The notes below the pieces were generated by a model. That model searched no databases. It was not told the origin of the DNA and saw only the letters and a program-made list of their open reading frames with translations. A DNA stretch of 64,000 nucleotides, from assembly GCF_963082655.1 (NCBI RefSeq), contig NC_081554.1:59525933-59589932 (forward strand), read 5' to 3'. Shown in pieces: positions 33,838 through 45,689 of this stretch (position 1 is the stretch's first letter; each line of letters begins with the position of its first letter). A program made the position numbers and the translations under genes. Source of the stretch: Stomoxys calcitrans (taxonomy: Eukaryota; Arthropoda; Insecta; Diptera; Muscidae).

Positions 33838-34430
33838 GAGTAAAAACATGAAAACAAGTTCGTCCGGGCCAAATCGTATATACCCTCCACCAGGGATCGC
33901 ATTTGTCAGTTTCTTTTCATGGTATCTCTTTATTGGCAAACAGAGAATAATGGAATAAGAATAGCTGTGATATTAGAGCTATTGGGTTGCCCAAAAAGTA
34001 ATTGCGGATTTTTCATATAGTCGGCGTTGACAAATTTTTTCACAGCTTGTGACTCTGTAATTGCATTCTTTCTTCTGTCAGTTATCAGCTGTTACTTTTA
34101 GCTTGCTTTAGAAAATAAAGTGTAAAAAAAGTATATTTGATTAAAGTTTATTCTAAGTTTTATTAAAAATGCATTTACTTTCTTTTAAAAAATCCGCAAT
34201 TACTTTTTGGGCATGAACTTTGGGTTATGAACTGTCTCCGCCCATACTTAGCTTGGACGTTGGGGACCATAGTGATGTCATTATGGATAATTTCAGCCAA
34301 ATCAGATAAGAATAGCGTCCTATAGAGGCTCAAAAAGTAAAATAGGGAGATCGGTTTATATGGAAGCTATATCAGGATATGGACTGATTCGGGCCCTATT
34401 GGGCACGTATATTAAAGGTCATAGTAGAAG
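33838..34430 (+). repeat. Family A element fragment split by a MITE
   Basis: Left end 'aagttcgtccgggcc' and 'tataccctccaccagggat', body 'gatcggtttatatggaagct' and 'gcctcaaaaagtaaaatagg' type after the MITE. The right end is absent. Confidence 0.75.
33981..34212 (+). mobile_element. Mariner-type MITE copy 3
   Basis: Left 'attgggttgcccaaaaagta', right 'ttactttttgggca'. The last bases of the right inverted repeat are lost. It lies in the family A fragment. Confidence 0.9.
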
Positions 34431-34436
34431 TCATTG

Positions 34437-34863
34437 AAGATGGGGCGCCAAATAGTCCGCCTCCCTTGGTAGTAGCGCCCGAAATATTCCATCAGGTGCG
34501 GGGGATTTAAATGGTTTGAAGTTCCTCAAGGCTTCCTTACCATATATTCTGTAATGATAAGTCTTCGATCAATCTCCAATTGTATCCTGTGGAAAATGCG
34601 TTTTTAACAAAAGCCTCAAATGCCCTCCGTTGTCTCTGCTCTCATTTTCATGTCGTCTACTAACATTTCAGTATAGACATGGAGTTTTAAGAGAAACTTT
34701 TTCATCTTGGCGGCATCGTTAACTCTAACGACCTGTTCGCAGAAAAGCTTCCAGGAGGCACGTCTTGCCCCTCTGGCAATATTTTGGTAACTGAAAACAT
34801 TTTGTTGCACGTTTTTTTTACAATTTCTTATTCTTTGTATATAAACCTGACTTTCTGATCTCA
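34437..34863 (-). pseudogene. LINE RT-linker fragment, minus strand
   Basis: The minus strand reads MRSESQVYIQRIRNCKKNV, ARRASWKLFCEQVV, then in other frames FKPFKSPAPDGIFRALL, the block that begins LINE reverse transcriptase. It borders the inverted duplication, and the mirrored plus-strand start (MRSEGQFYAQRIRNKRK) is at about 36138-36200. Confidence 0.7.
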
Positions 34864-36190
34864 TTAGATCAGACTATAGTTATATATAGCCGCTATATAG
34901 ACCGATCTCCCGACTTAAAGTCTTAAGGCAAGAAATTACTAATTTTTCATCCGATATCGATGAAATTTGGCACCGTTAGTTCTATTCGACCCTTACACAT
35001 TCCTCTGAAATGTGGTACAGAACGTACCATATTTGAATGTAGCTGTCATATAGACTGACCGCCCGATCTCCCGATATAGGGTAGTGAGCCTATAAGAGGA
35101 GAATTTTTCACCCGATTTCGAGGAAGTTGAGAACAATGAGTTTTGGTAGACCTCTACACCTTTTCGTTGAATGTGATCAAGATCGGACCATATTTGGATA
35201 TATCTGCCATCTAGACCGATCTCCTGATATGTAGTAATGAGCCTATAAAAGGAGCATTTTTCACCCGATTTCAAGGAAGTTTACCACAATGATTTTTGGT
35301 AGACCTCTACACCTTTTCGGTGAATGTGATCAAGATCGGACCATATTTGGATATATCTGCCATCTAGACCGATCTCCTGATATGTAGTGATGAGCCTATA
35401 AAAGGAGCATTTTTCATGCGATTTCAATATAATTTGACACAGTGAATTGTGGTAGAACTCTTCACTTTTTGTTGAATGTGGTCCAGATTGGTCTATATTT
35501 CGATATAGCTGCCTATAGACCGTTCGCCCGATATAAAATATTAAGACCATAAAAGATTTATTTCGGTGAAATTTTGCACAGTGAGTTCTGAAAGACTCCT
35601 ACTCGTTCCTGTCAAATGTAGTCTAGAACTCACTGTACCAAATTTCATCGTAATCGGAAGAAAAATTATCCTTTATAGGCTCAATACGCTATATCGGGAG
35701 ATCGGACTATATGGCAGCAATATCCAAATATAGTCCAATCTAGACAAATTTCAATGGAAAGGTTCAGAATTCTACCAAAACTCACTGTACCAAATTTTAT
35801 CGAAATCGGATAAAAAATGCTCCTTTTATAGGCTGAATACCCTATATCGCGAGATCGGCCTATATGACAATCATATCCGAATATGGTACGATCTGAACCA
35901 CATTTGACGAAATTTCATCGAAATCGGTTAATAAATGGGTGCAGTCTATATGGCAGCTATATCCAAATATGGTACGATCCTGGACCACATCTCACAGGAG
36001 TGAAAAGGGATCTAATAGAACTCGCTATGCCAAATTTCATGGAAATCCAATGGAAAAATTAGCAATTTATTGCCTTAAGACTTTAAGTCGCGAGATGGGT
36101 CTATATAGCGGATATATATAACTATACACCGATTTTATGAGATCAGAAGGTCAGTTTTATGCACAAAGAATACGAAATAAACGAAAATTG
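34822..36190. repeat. Large inverted duplication of family B-type units with LINE ends
   Basis: Left arm 34822 to about 35610 (minus-type units) faces right arm about 35620-36190 (plus-type units). The outer ends match as inverted copies: 'cttaaagtcttaaggcaaga' near 34914 against 'ttgccttaagactttaagtc' near 36069, and LINE sequence beyond both. The left arm has one extra ~138-bp unit duplicated (35145-35282, 35283-35420). Confidence 0.8.
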
Positions 36191-36203
36191 TTTGCAAAAT
36201 ATT

Positions 36204-36430
36204 TCATATAGCCTAGATATCTGCAAAACTATAAATGCCCAGCTTTTGGGTATATATGGGTAAAAACTCGGGTATTTACCCAATTTACCGGGTAAATACT
36301 TTTTGGGTATTTACCAATCGCCCATTTCTATCCTTTTTATATAGCCAAGATATCTGCTAAACTATAATTACCCACATTATGGGTATATATGAATAAATAT
36401 CCGGGTATTTACTCAATTTACCGGATAAAT
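36204..36430. repeat. Two tandem ~110-bp units with GGTATTTACC palindromes
   Basis: 36204-36330 and 36334-36430 share 'agatatctgc(a/t)aaactata', 'gggtatatatg' and 'cgggtatttac'. The units hold self-complementary 'ccgggtaaata'/'tatttaccc' pieces. Confidence 0.7.
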
Positions 36431-37407
36431 TCGGGCTATATTTGGATATAGCTGTGATATAGACCGATCTCCCGATTTAAACGTTTGGTCCCATAAAAAA
36501 ATCCATTTATTATCCAATTTCGCTGAAATGTTGGCGAAGTGAGCTATCAAAAGCTTTTGGACACCGGTGTCCCATATGGTTCAGATCGGCATATTTTGGG
36601 ATATAGCTGCAATATAGGCCGATCTCCCGATTTAAGTCCTTGGGTCATTAAAAGCAGCGTTTATTATCCAATTTCGCAGAAATTTGGCAAAGTGAGCTGC
36701 ATTAGGTTCTTCGACATCCGCGTTAAATATGGCCCTGATCATTCTATATTTTGGGACATAGCTGCCATATAGACCGATCTCCCTATTTAGGGCCTTGGAT
36801 CCATTATAGGCGCATTTATTATCCGATTTCGATGAAATTTGGCATAGTGAGCCCTGTTAGTATTTTCGACAATCGTACCATATATCGTTCAGATCGGTCT
36901 ATATTTTGATATAGCCGCCATTTATACTAATCCTCCGATTTTAATCTTTGGGCCCATAAAAGATGCGTTAACTATTTATTTTATTTATACACCCTTACAT
37001 ATCGTTCCCGAATATGGCGGAGATCGGTCTAAAATTGGTTATATCTGCCATTTATATCATTTATCAAGCCGCATAGGTTAGCATATGGCGTAGACCAGAG
37101 GTACGCCGACGCTGAACGCCTGGGTTCGAATCCTGGTGAGAACATCATAAAAATGTTCAGTTATATTGGTTATATGTGCCATATAGACCTATATTATGTT
37201 TTACTTTCCTGAACAGTGAATTGTTTTAAAACACTCTACTTCCATGCCGAGTTTGGTCCAAATCGAAGCATATTTCAATATAGCTGCTCTGGGTCCATAA
37301 ATCATGGATTTTTCTCCAGATTATATCGAAAAGTGGTTAATATATATACCCGAGGTGGTGGGTATCCAAAGATCAGGCCAACCGAACTGAGTGCCTTTTT
37401 ACTTGTT
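36430..37407 (-). repeat. Family B array element
   Basis: Five to six units with 'atatagctgccatatagacc', 'gatctcccgattta' and 'ttatccgatttcg', ending in 'cgaggtggtgggtatccaaa' and 'gcctttttacttgttt' at 37340-37407. A SINE head fragment interrupts it at 37066-37165. Confidence 0.85.
37066..37165 (+). mobile_element. SINE head fragment inside family B
   Basis: 'cataggttagcatatggcg', 'gacgctgaacgcctgggttc' and 'gaatcctggtgagaacatca'. Confidence 0.8.
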
Positions 37408-37677
37408 TTTATATCAAATAACTCTCTTGAATCACTTATTTCCACAAAACCCTGTATTTTTGCAAATGTGGTGCTGGTGGGTATCATTCATAACGATGGA
37501 CATTTCTAAACTATTTGAAAAGCTGACAGTAGACTTTAGCTTATACTAATACTAGATTTGCAAAAAAGCAAAACATTCCAAACTAAAAATGATTACTACC
37601 AATAACTAGTATAAGTATGGCGATATTCAAATAAAAAAAAAAAAAACATATGAATGATCAATAAATGCATACTTTAC
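37408..37677. other. Intron just 3' of the 37.7-kb exon
   Basis: AT-rich unique sequence; nothing else seen. Confidence 0.5.
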
Positions 37678-37890
37678 CTAAGAATGTAGCACTTGGTGAA
37701 TTATATGCCAAATATTCCTTGTTCGAAGCCCAGGCAGGGAATTCATTTTGTTGCACAGCATCTGAAATTTCATCTCCTTGGCGTTTCCAAGGCAATTGTG
37801 ACTCAGTGGCAGTGGGAGTGGCCACACGTCTCTCGCCATCAGAGTCACGTGACACATTACGATCCTCCTCGGGTATGGCATGCTCTGCTA
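37678..37890 (-). CDS. Exon of Na+/H+ exchanger-like gene (tail, PW-YNSPS block)
   Basis: A 213-nt exon (2 nt, 70 codons, 1 nt). Acceptor 'ctctcttctcccttag' is strong; donor is TTAG|GTAAAG. It encodes AEHAIPEEDRNVSRDSDGER, then TESQLPWKRQGDEISD and FPAWASNKEYLAYNSPSATF. The proline-tryptophan block followed by a Tyr-x-Ser-Pro-x-x-Thr-Phe block has the same order as the distal tail of vertebrate NHE3 (PPW ... YSPGTF). This is my main reason for the NHE2/3/5-type call and rests on recalled family sequence, not a search. Overlapping plus-strand frames of 83 and 99 aa are antisense shadows. The three CDS frames at this spot differ; only this one has matching splice phases. Confidence 0.88.
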
Positions 37891-38490
37891 CTAAGGGAGA
37901 AGAGAGAAATAGGTAGGAAAAAGCTATTAGTTTTAGTACACTTGGCAACAGATACAAAAGACGATCGGGATAGGGTCTGGCAAAAAGCGTGAATGCAAAC
38001 AACAGAAAGCTAATAGAAAACCAAAAAAAAAAAAAGTTGTTTAACCAAAAAACAAGAAAGGTCAGTCTAGAAAGGTGTTTTATAGTAACTGAATAAAAAA
38101 CAGAACACTTGTATATAAATCAAAGACATGCACAAAGTCGGAGGGTCAGCATTGCAAGTTCGACTTTAACTTAAAGAGGCTTACAATAAGGGTTTATCAT
38201 GCTCCATGAGATTAGGACATTGTGCAGAATGGGAAGGAGTAGAAAAAACGTAGCTGTATAAAGGACAAGAACAAAATTTCTTTAAAAAAACGGTTGAGTT
38301 CAATGTAAGCAAAAATATATATAACTACTACATATGTATATACGAATATATAGGGATAAAGTTCGCCCAGGCCGAGTTTAACATTTCCTTTATAGTGGAT
38401 TGCGTTAGCCAAATTGTCGGAACAATGATCTGCACTAAATAACGAAAGTCATAAATGAAATACACATGGAAAAATCGGGTAAAATTTCAT
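37891..38490. other. Intron 5' of the 37.7-kb exon; mostly unique
   Basis: Contains only a short array-element end at about 38340-38390 ('gttcgcccaggccgagttta'). No additional exon seen. Confidence 0.5.
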
Positions 38491-38805
38491 TTATCAAGCC
38501 CCATAGGTTAGCATATAGCGTAGAGCAGAGGTTAGCATGTCCGCCGATGACGCTGAACGCCTGGATTCGAATCCTGGTGAGAACATCATAAAAATTTTCA
38601 GTAGTGGGTTTCCCCTCCTAATACTAGCGACATTTGTGAGATGCTGTACCATTTGGTATGGCAGGTGTCGCATTAAGGCACGCCGTTCAGAATCGGCTTT
38701 AAAAAGGAGGCCCCTTATCATTGAGCTAAAACTCAAATCAGACAGCACTCATTAATATGAAAGAAGTTTGTCCCTGTTCCTTAATGGAATGTTCATGGGC
38801 AAATT
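38491..38805 (+). mobile_element. tRNA-type SINE copy
   Basis: 'gaggttagcatgtccgccga', 'gattcgaatcctggtgagaa', body 'ggcgacattt/gcgacatttgtgaga' and tail 'ccttaatggaatgttcatgg'. The two 72-84 aa frames here are SINE translations. Confidence 0.85.
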
Positions 38806-39055
38806 TGCTTATATGGAATTTATAGCATACGGCACGGGTTTATGGACCATACATCATATGGATGTCGGGATTCATAATAGTTTCATCATAACAATTTCAG
38901 CTTAAACTGATGAGAAAAGCTTTTGATTGGTAGGCAGGCAGACGGATATTATGAAAATACACTTAATATTAGAAAAGTTTTTCTAAAAACATCTGCCAAA
39001 AGAGGTTTCGAACGCCGTTCGAACTCATCTATAACAAGTAAAAACATGCCAAGTT

Positions 39056-39490
39056 CGCTGATTTTCTGCTACTGCTATTGCAGCTACACAGTATGGAGCA
39101 TTACACTATCCGCAACCTGTGGACGCAGCTAAGCTTCTCGTGACAGCAATGTACCCCACACATATCGGAAATCAATGTTCCAGCTTGTGTGGTGCTCCCA
39201 GCTATCCCGTGTTGTTGTTGTCGCAGTATGTTGTGTTCTATCCTTCGTCTGCTTGATTCTGTTGAGTGTCTAGATCCAGGAACTCTGCGACTAAGATGGG
39301 GTGCGTTCAGAGGGTTCTGGGTCTGAGTCGAGTGGGCAGTTAAAGAGGTGACGTGTATTGTATGGTCCCTGGTCACAATCGGGACATACATCTTGCACGT
39401 CAGCATCAATCCTTGCTCTATAGGAGTTGAGGCGGCTGCATCTGCCGGAAAGTAATTGAGCCAGAACTACTCTGGTTTGCCGGGGGAGGT
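39056..39490. repeat. Repeat E, longer copy
   Basis: Shares 'tatggagcattacactatcc', 'gcaacctgtggacgc', 'gtggtgctccc' and 'cccgtgttgttgttg' with 8420-8660. The class is unknown. Confidence 0.55.
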
Positions 39491-39524
39491 CAATTTAATC
39501 AGGTGCAATGGGAGGCGGTAGTTC

Positions 39525-40556
39525 TGGACCGATCCGCGAATAAGGGTCGGAAGCCCATAATTTATTACCCGATTTCGCTGAAATTTGACTCAGTGAGTTG
39601 TTATAGGCCTCCCGACATCCCACTCAAATATGGTTCAGATCGGTCTATATTCATGTATAGCTGCCATATAGAGCGATCTACCGATTTAGGGTCTGTAGTT
39701 CATAAAAGTTTTATTTGTTACCCGATTTCGCTGAAATTTGAATCAAGGAGTTGTTTTATGCCTCCCGATATCCGATTCAAATATGGTTCAGATTGGACTA
39801 TATTTAGATATAGCTGTCATATAGACCGATCTGCCGATTTAGGGTCTAAAGCCCATACAAACTTAATTTATTATCCGATTTCGCTGAAATTTGAATCAGG
39901 GAATCGTTTTAAGACTCTGGATATCCGATTCTAATATGGTCCACATCGGACTATATTTAGATATAGCTGCCATATAGACCGATCTGCTGATGTGGGGTCT
40001 GAAGCCCATAAAAGCCGCAATTATTATCCGATTTCGCTGAAAATTGGGACAGTGAGTTAATTTGGGTCCCTCGAAATTCTTATATAATTAGATCGGTTCA
40101 GATTTGGATATAGCTGCCTTATATACCAATCTCTCAATTTAAGGATTTAGGCTCATAAAAGGTGCATGTTTTGACCGATTTCGCTGAATTTAGGCATAAT
40201 GAGTTGCGTTAGACCGATATTCGACATTCGTACCGAGTATGGTAAAGATCCGTCCGTATTTGGATATAACTGCCATATAGTCCGATCTCTCAATGTAGGG
40301 TCTTGGGCCAATAACAAGCGTATTTATTGTCCGATTTCGTTGAAATTTGGTATAGCAAGTTGTGTAATGCTCCTCGACATTCCTGTTCAATACGGCCCAG
40401 ATTGGTCTAGATTTGAATATAGCTGATATATATACCGATGGAGATCGGAATAAATGATGCATTTTTCACCTTCCGAAAGGTGGTTCATATAAATATAACC
40501 GAAATGGTGGGTATCCAAAGTTTGATCCGGCTGAACTTTATGCCTTTTTACTTGTT
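39525..40556 (-). repeat. Family B array element
   Basis: About six units with 'ttatccgatttcgctgaaat', 'atatagctgccatatagacc' and 'cggtctatatt', ending at 'aatggtgggtatccaaagt' and 'tgcctttttacttgttta'. The 143-aa plus frame at 39503-39934 is a repeat translation. Confidence 0.9.
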
Positions 40557-40559
40557 TAT

Positions 40560-41594
40560 ATTTCCAACAGGCCTTTATCCCATAGATTTCTTTTTAAATC
40601 GCACTTTTCACAATTTGAAGTTTTTCTGGAGTTTTTGTTAACTCTTCATAACTTCCCATTATTCTTATACACAATGTCATCATCCCCATTGAGATGTCTT
40701 ACAAAATATACCAAAAACAAAAAATGGTGCTTAGAACAAAAAAATTTTAAAAACATACATAAAAAAATTAAACATACAAAAAACAATATACAAAAACAAT
40801 CAATCAAACAGTCAATCATCATTAGTTAAAAAAAAAATAAATAAATAAAATCATGCACAAAAATGCCATGCTTTTCTTTTGTAGAAAAAAAATTGATAAT
40901 CTCTGCGGTCTCTTCTAATGGCTGAAAATAATGATAAGAAAATATACAGAGAGAGAGAGAAAGAGTTATGAAAATATAAATAAAAAAAAAAAATTCAGAA
41001 ACGCTTAAAAAGTTTTTAAAAAAAGTTAAAAATATAAATTTAAATAATTCAATAAAATGAACGCTGAATTGGTTATGATTTTCTGTTTTTATAAAATAAC
41101 GCATAACACTTTCTACATAAGGCTGCAGCATAAGCTACTATTCAAAAGGGAAAGCTAGTTTTTAACACCAAAATGTAACATTTGAAATTTTTAAAAACTT
41201 TCCCTGTTTTGATACATAAACTGTAATAATTTTTTATATAGTTTTTTATAACAAAAAAAAAAATTCAGAAAAATATATAAGCATAGCCTACGAACATACT
41301 ACACTAATAACGATTTTTTTTTATTTTCAGTTTCTGAATTTTGTTGTTTTTTTCTCGTTTTAATTGCAATTCAAAAACGCTGATGATATGCTTAACAAAA
41401 ATGCTTTTCAACTACATAAAATGACAATTTTTTCATGGAAAAATTACTCTTTGGCAAGTTTCAAATCGGAGTTTTGTATATATGTATGTATATTGTATGT
41501 CAACAAGGCATTTATTCTAGTGCTCTTCTGTTTTGTATTTACAAAATGTTTAAGTTTTCATAAGAAAAAAAAATATATAAAAATTTTAATAAAA
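40560..41594. other. Intron, AT-rich; one exon-like acceptor
   Basis: No repeat family is recognised. The only coding-like signal is the candidate exon at 40870-40911. Confidence 0.45.
40870..40911 (-). CDS. Possible alternative small exon of the exchanger-like gene
   Basis: On the minus strand a very good acceptor (ttcttatcattattttcag) is followed by 'ccattagaagagaccgcaga'. Joined to the phase-1 end of 46686-46913 it would read AIRRDRRDYQ and stop about 25 codons later. No good donor follows within 60 nt. It may be a rarely used terminal exon or a chance acceptor. Confidence 0.2.
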
Positions 41595-41871
41595 TAAAAA
41601 CATAGTTGGTAATCAATTACAAAATATTTCTCTTTCATTTCGAGCCTAATGAAGAGAGAAGCCAGAGGATGCTCCTCGCCAACCATAGTGCGAAGCATTT
41701 CGTCGTTGGGAAAGACTCATCAGCCGCAACAAGTCGAGAGGCTTCAAAGACAGTCAATTTTCAGCTCTTTTATTGTAGTTACTGCGAAAATACGCCTTCG
41801 AAATGACTACGACTAATCTAGTCGAAAACTTCGTCACTTTACCAGTCCCTGTTTAGGTAAGAGCTAGTGCA

Positions 41872-42316
41872 TCAGAGCTGGCAAAATATCGATGACACTA
41901 TCGATATAAAATTTTAAATGACTAAATATCGATTGACATTTGTCCGATGGATACTATCGCAAAAGTATTTTTTTTTTTTTGTTTTTTGCAAAACTAAGCA
42001 AAAATAATCAATCCGACACTGATTGTATCCTTTAAGATGCATCGCGCCTATAGAGGGCGCAATTTTCATCCGATTAGTCTTACATTTTGTACAATGATTT
42101 CTCTCATGACTTCCAACCAACTTTATTAACGTTGGTTTTATTTGGTCTGTGCATTGATATTGCTTCTATATAAATCGATTTCCTGATTTTTACTTCTTAT
42201 TTCGTTTGAAATATAGGTGATGGAAAATTAATGATAGTATCGATACTGTCGATATTAATTATTAAATCTATCGAAAATATCGAATGTTGCGATTATCGAT
42301 AGTTTGCCAGCTTTAT
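41872..42316. mobile_element. Non-autonomous DNA element with TIR (agctggcaaa...tatcgat)
   Basis: Ends 'agagctggcaaaatatcgat' and 'atcgatagtttgccagcttt' are inverted copies. ATCGAT-rich palindromes fill both ends, and a family A-like piece is nested at about 42000-42110. I cannot define a target-site duplication. Confidence 0.55.
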
Positions 42317-42386
42317 ATTACATACCAAGACCACATTTAGTTACTTCTTGATCTCAACTGAAGACATTGACCTTCTAGTGGTATTG

Positions 42387-42480
42387 TTGTTGTTGTTATA
42401 AAACACTGGGACGTCAGCCCTTGCCGATGAAGGACCCTGTCGGGTACGTACAACCGGCTGCCATGGGATTTCATTTAATA
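42387..42480 (+). repeat. Repeat F copy
   Basis: 'ttgttgttgttataaaacac', 'cagcccttgccgatgaagg' and 'cgggtacgtacaaccggctg'. Confidence 0.8.
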
Positions 42481-42625
42481 GGAGTGAATCTTAAGGTGGT
42501 CCAGTAACTTATAGATCTTTTTCCTATTCTTTTTTGAAACTAAATCAGGGGATTGGATTATATGGCAGATGGTTCAAAATAACCTAACGCTCGTGGTAAA
42601 GATTTAGGATGCCAAAATTGTATAT

Positions 42626-43408
42626 AAAAGCGTGCTAAGTTCGGCCGGGCCGAATCATATATACTCTCCACCATAATCGCATTTATCAAGTTCTTTGACG
42701 GACATGGACCGTACTTCTCATGCCGTACAAGACATAGAAAAATATCACCCTCAAAATTAATAAAAGTAAAAATTGCGCCCTCAAGAGGTTCAGAAAGTCA
42801 AATTGGGAGATCGGTTTATATGGCAGCTATATCAGGTCATGCACCGATTTAAACCATAATAATAAAGACTCAAGAAGTCAGATCAGCAGATTAGTTTACA
42901 TGGACCATCCTTCCCACAGCTGTTAAAAGTCATACCAAAACGATATATGCAAAATTTCATCCAAATCGGATAAAAATTGCGTCCTCTAGAAGCTCAAGAA
43001 GTCTAATCGGTTGATCAGTTTATATGATAATATATCAGATTATGAATTTATTTGGACCGTACTTGACACAGTTGTTGGGAGTCATACCAAAACACTTCGT
43101 GCAAAATTTCAACAAAATCGTATAAGAATTGCGTTCGCTAGAAGATCAAGAAGTCCAGATCCAAGACAAAATCCCAAACGATATACACTAAGAAGTATTT
43201 GTGCAAAATTTCAAGCGCCTAGCTTTGCTCCTTCGAAAGTTCGACAGACAGACGGACGGACGGACAGACAAACGGATATGGCTAGATCAACTTAAAATAT
43301 GACGATCAACAATATATGTGCTTTGTGGGGTCTTAGACGAATATTTCGAGGTGTTACAAACGGAATGACGAAATTAGTATACCCCCATTCTATGGTGGAG
43401 GGTATAAA
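42626..43408 (+). repeat. Family A element, short complete copy
   Basis: Starts 'aaaagcgtgctaagttcggc', ends 'cattctatggtggagggtat'. Three internal units and the 'cagacagacggacggacgga' right-end block are present. Confidence 0.9.
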
Positions 43409-43410
43409 AA

Positions 43411-43772
43411 GGATGTCGAAGGGCTTAGCACAACTCACTATCCAAAATGTCAGCGAAATCGGACAACAACTGTGCCATTTATGGGCCCAAGACATTAAAT
43501 CGGCAGATCGACATATATCGCAGCTATATCAAAATCTGAACCAAATTGAAAAAAAAATGTCAAGGGCCTATCACAACTCACTGTCCCAAATATCGGCGAA
43601 ATGGGACAAAAAATGCGCATTTTAAGGACCCAAGACCTTAAATCACGAGATCGGTCTATATGGCAGCTACGTTCAAATCTGGACCAATGTGGACCAACTT
43701 GAAGAAGGATGTTAAGTGGACTAACACAACTCACGGTCCCAAATTTCAGCAAAATCGGATAATAATTGTAAC
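43411..43772 (+). repeat. Family B array, left part
   Basis: Units with 'tagcacaactcactatccaa', 'gatcggtctatatggcagct' and 'cagcaaaatcgg'. It starts directly behind the family A right end. Confidence 0.85.
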
Positions 43773-44084
43773 GGAGGCCACCGTAGCACAGAGGTTAAAA
43801 TGTCCGCCTATGACGCTGAACGCCTGGGTTCGAATCCTGGCGAGACCATCAGAAAAAATTTTCACCGGTGATTTCCACTCCTTATGCTGGCAACATTTGT
43901 GAGGAACTATGCCATGTCAAACTTCTTTCCAAAGAGGTGTCGCACTTCGGCACGTCGTTCGCACTCGGCTATGAAAAGGAGGCCCCCTATCATTGAGCTT
44001 AAACTTAAAACGGACTGAACTCATTGATATGTGAGAAGTTTGACCCTGCTCCTTAGTGGAATGTTCATGGGCAAAATTTGCAAT
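43773..44084 (+). mobile_element. tRNA-type SINE, near-complete, inside family B
   Basis: 'ggaggccaccgtagcacaga', 'ggttcgaatcctggcgagac', 'caaagaggtgtcgcacttcg', tail 'ccttagtggaatgttcatgg'. Compared with 30674-30990 only scattered bases differ. Confidence 0.92.
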
Positions 44085-44355
44085 TGAAGCTTTTATGGGC
44101 CTAGGATCTTAAATCAGCAGATCGGTCTATATGGAGGCTTTATCAAGATATATTCCTAATTTTTAAAGACTATAGCGTGATTTTAACATACAGATCGATG
44201 GATGGACGGACAGATGGACGGACATATAAACGGACGGACAGTCGGACGAAAATGGATAGATCGTTTTGGTTTACTACAACGATCAAGAGTATATTCTTTA
44301 TAGTGTAGGAAATGGATATTTCGATATGTTGCATGCTTCGGTGGTGGGTATAAAA
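44085..44355 (+). repeat. Family B array, right part and end
   Basis: 'gatcggtctatatggaggct', the 'gatggacggacagatggacg' block, and 'ttcggtggtgggtataaaaa' at the end. The minus-strand 67-72 aa frames here are repeat translations. Confidence 0.8.
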
Positions 44356-44649
44356 AAAAACAAGTAATGCCAATAATATTTTGTGGGAAAAACTTTTGCA
44401 TTATTATTTTTTACTTAGTTTCCGCAAAACTTTATTTAGGTGAACCTTCTATTTGTTTGACAACCATCTCATAGAATGAACCTAAGTAATCTGAATTTGA
44501 TATGGATATGGGAGGCTCTACTAAAACTCTTTAGCTGCGAATTTCATGCAGGTTAGGGTCGATTATATTTGGAAGTATTTTTTAGAGGACAGTTTTCAGT
44601 CCACACAGCAGGCACAGAGCAAATCAATTAATGAAATTTGATCCCATTG

Positions 44650-45616
44650 TTGTAGTTGTGGAATTACAATAGTTTAAAAGGCAGCCCGTCGACTCCTACT
44701 GCCTTGTTGCTCTTCAGTCGGGTCACTGCTACCTTGACATTACTCTTGCTAGTAGGTAAACATTCTATACCATCATCAGGGATTGGTTCTGGTATCCTCT
44801 TCGCCGCCATCCGTCGGACACTAGCAGTTGGAAAAATGCACTTTCCATATCCGAAGCACAATATCTATATCAGTACCAAGATTTTCTTCTTTGTCTCTGA
44901 GGAAGGCTGTGCCTGCACAGAAGCCATCGGTTTGATGTTTCCTTGGTTAAATTTCCGAACTTTATTCTGACTCCTGTACATCTCAATCCACTCATAATGA
45001 CATCTTCCCATTTCCTTTTTCTTTCTTGCATCATTTGGTGTGTTGCTACTGATTGCAGGTTTGCTCTGTATGCCGCATTCTTAGCTTCAGTAACATTTCG
45101 ACACTCTTGGGTGTACAATGAGTTTCTTGGGACAGGCTTCTGGTACCCAAGTACGGATTTCGTGGCATTTTCCATGGTGTGGGCAAAGGTTTGCCATTTC
45201 CTCGTTATGTTATCGGGATAAGGAGTGCTTCCATCTAGCAGTTGAGTCAATCGAGTGGAGTGTGCTCGTAGAAAACATATTGGTCATCTTCTTCCGTCGG
45301 GGTATGGACACAAATAAGGTTGATGTTGAAAAAGTGGCTTTCATGCGGATTGTGGTTAGCCTCTCATCCACCGGAGTATCACTTTGTCTCGGGTTTTCAG
45401 TCTCCGACCAACCACAAATCCACAGCCAAATTCATGCCTCGTGTTATGGCAGCAATTGTGTAGTTCCTCACCGTTTGGTGTTGTTGTGACGCCATTCCCG
45501 GTCCATCGCACTTCCTGTAAGGCGGTAATATCTACCTTGTTCTTATTCAATACATGGGTATACGGCACACCTTCTCTATAGAGTGCGGAGATTCCAGGTG
45601 CAAATCTGCAAATCAT
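44650..45616 (-). pseudogene. RTE-like LINE, endonuclease to RT start
   Basis: Minus-strand frames read in order: 45356-45616 endonuclease block (NKVDITALQEVRWTGNGV, HEFGCGFVVGRRL), 44870-45250 linker (LLDGSTPYPDNITRKWQTFA, ECRNVTEAKNAAYRANLQSV), 44664-44861 RT start (VTRLKSNKAVGVDGLPFKLL, the K-x-x-G-x-D-G-I/L-P block). Frameshifts separate them and the catalytic RT core is absent. Non-functional. Confidence 0.8.
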
Positions 45617-45689
45617 TAGGGGAGTCAGACTTTACTATTCATTTGTTTATCAAAGTAATCCTTATAGTTTTTCGGGTGCAAGTTATCTC

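Noticed and set aside
37665..38002. Plus- and minus-frame ORFs of 83-114 aa over the 37.7-kb exon
   Set aside because: Only the minus frame between the splice sites 37678 and 37890 is supported by matching phases; the rest is intron or antisense.
40635..41131. Lys- and Phe-rich frames
   Set aside because: Composition follows AT-rich homopolymers, no motifs.
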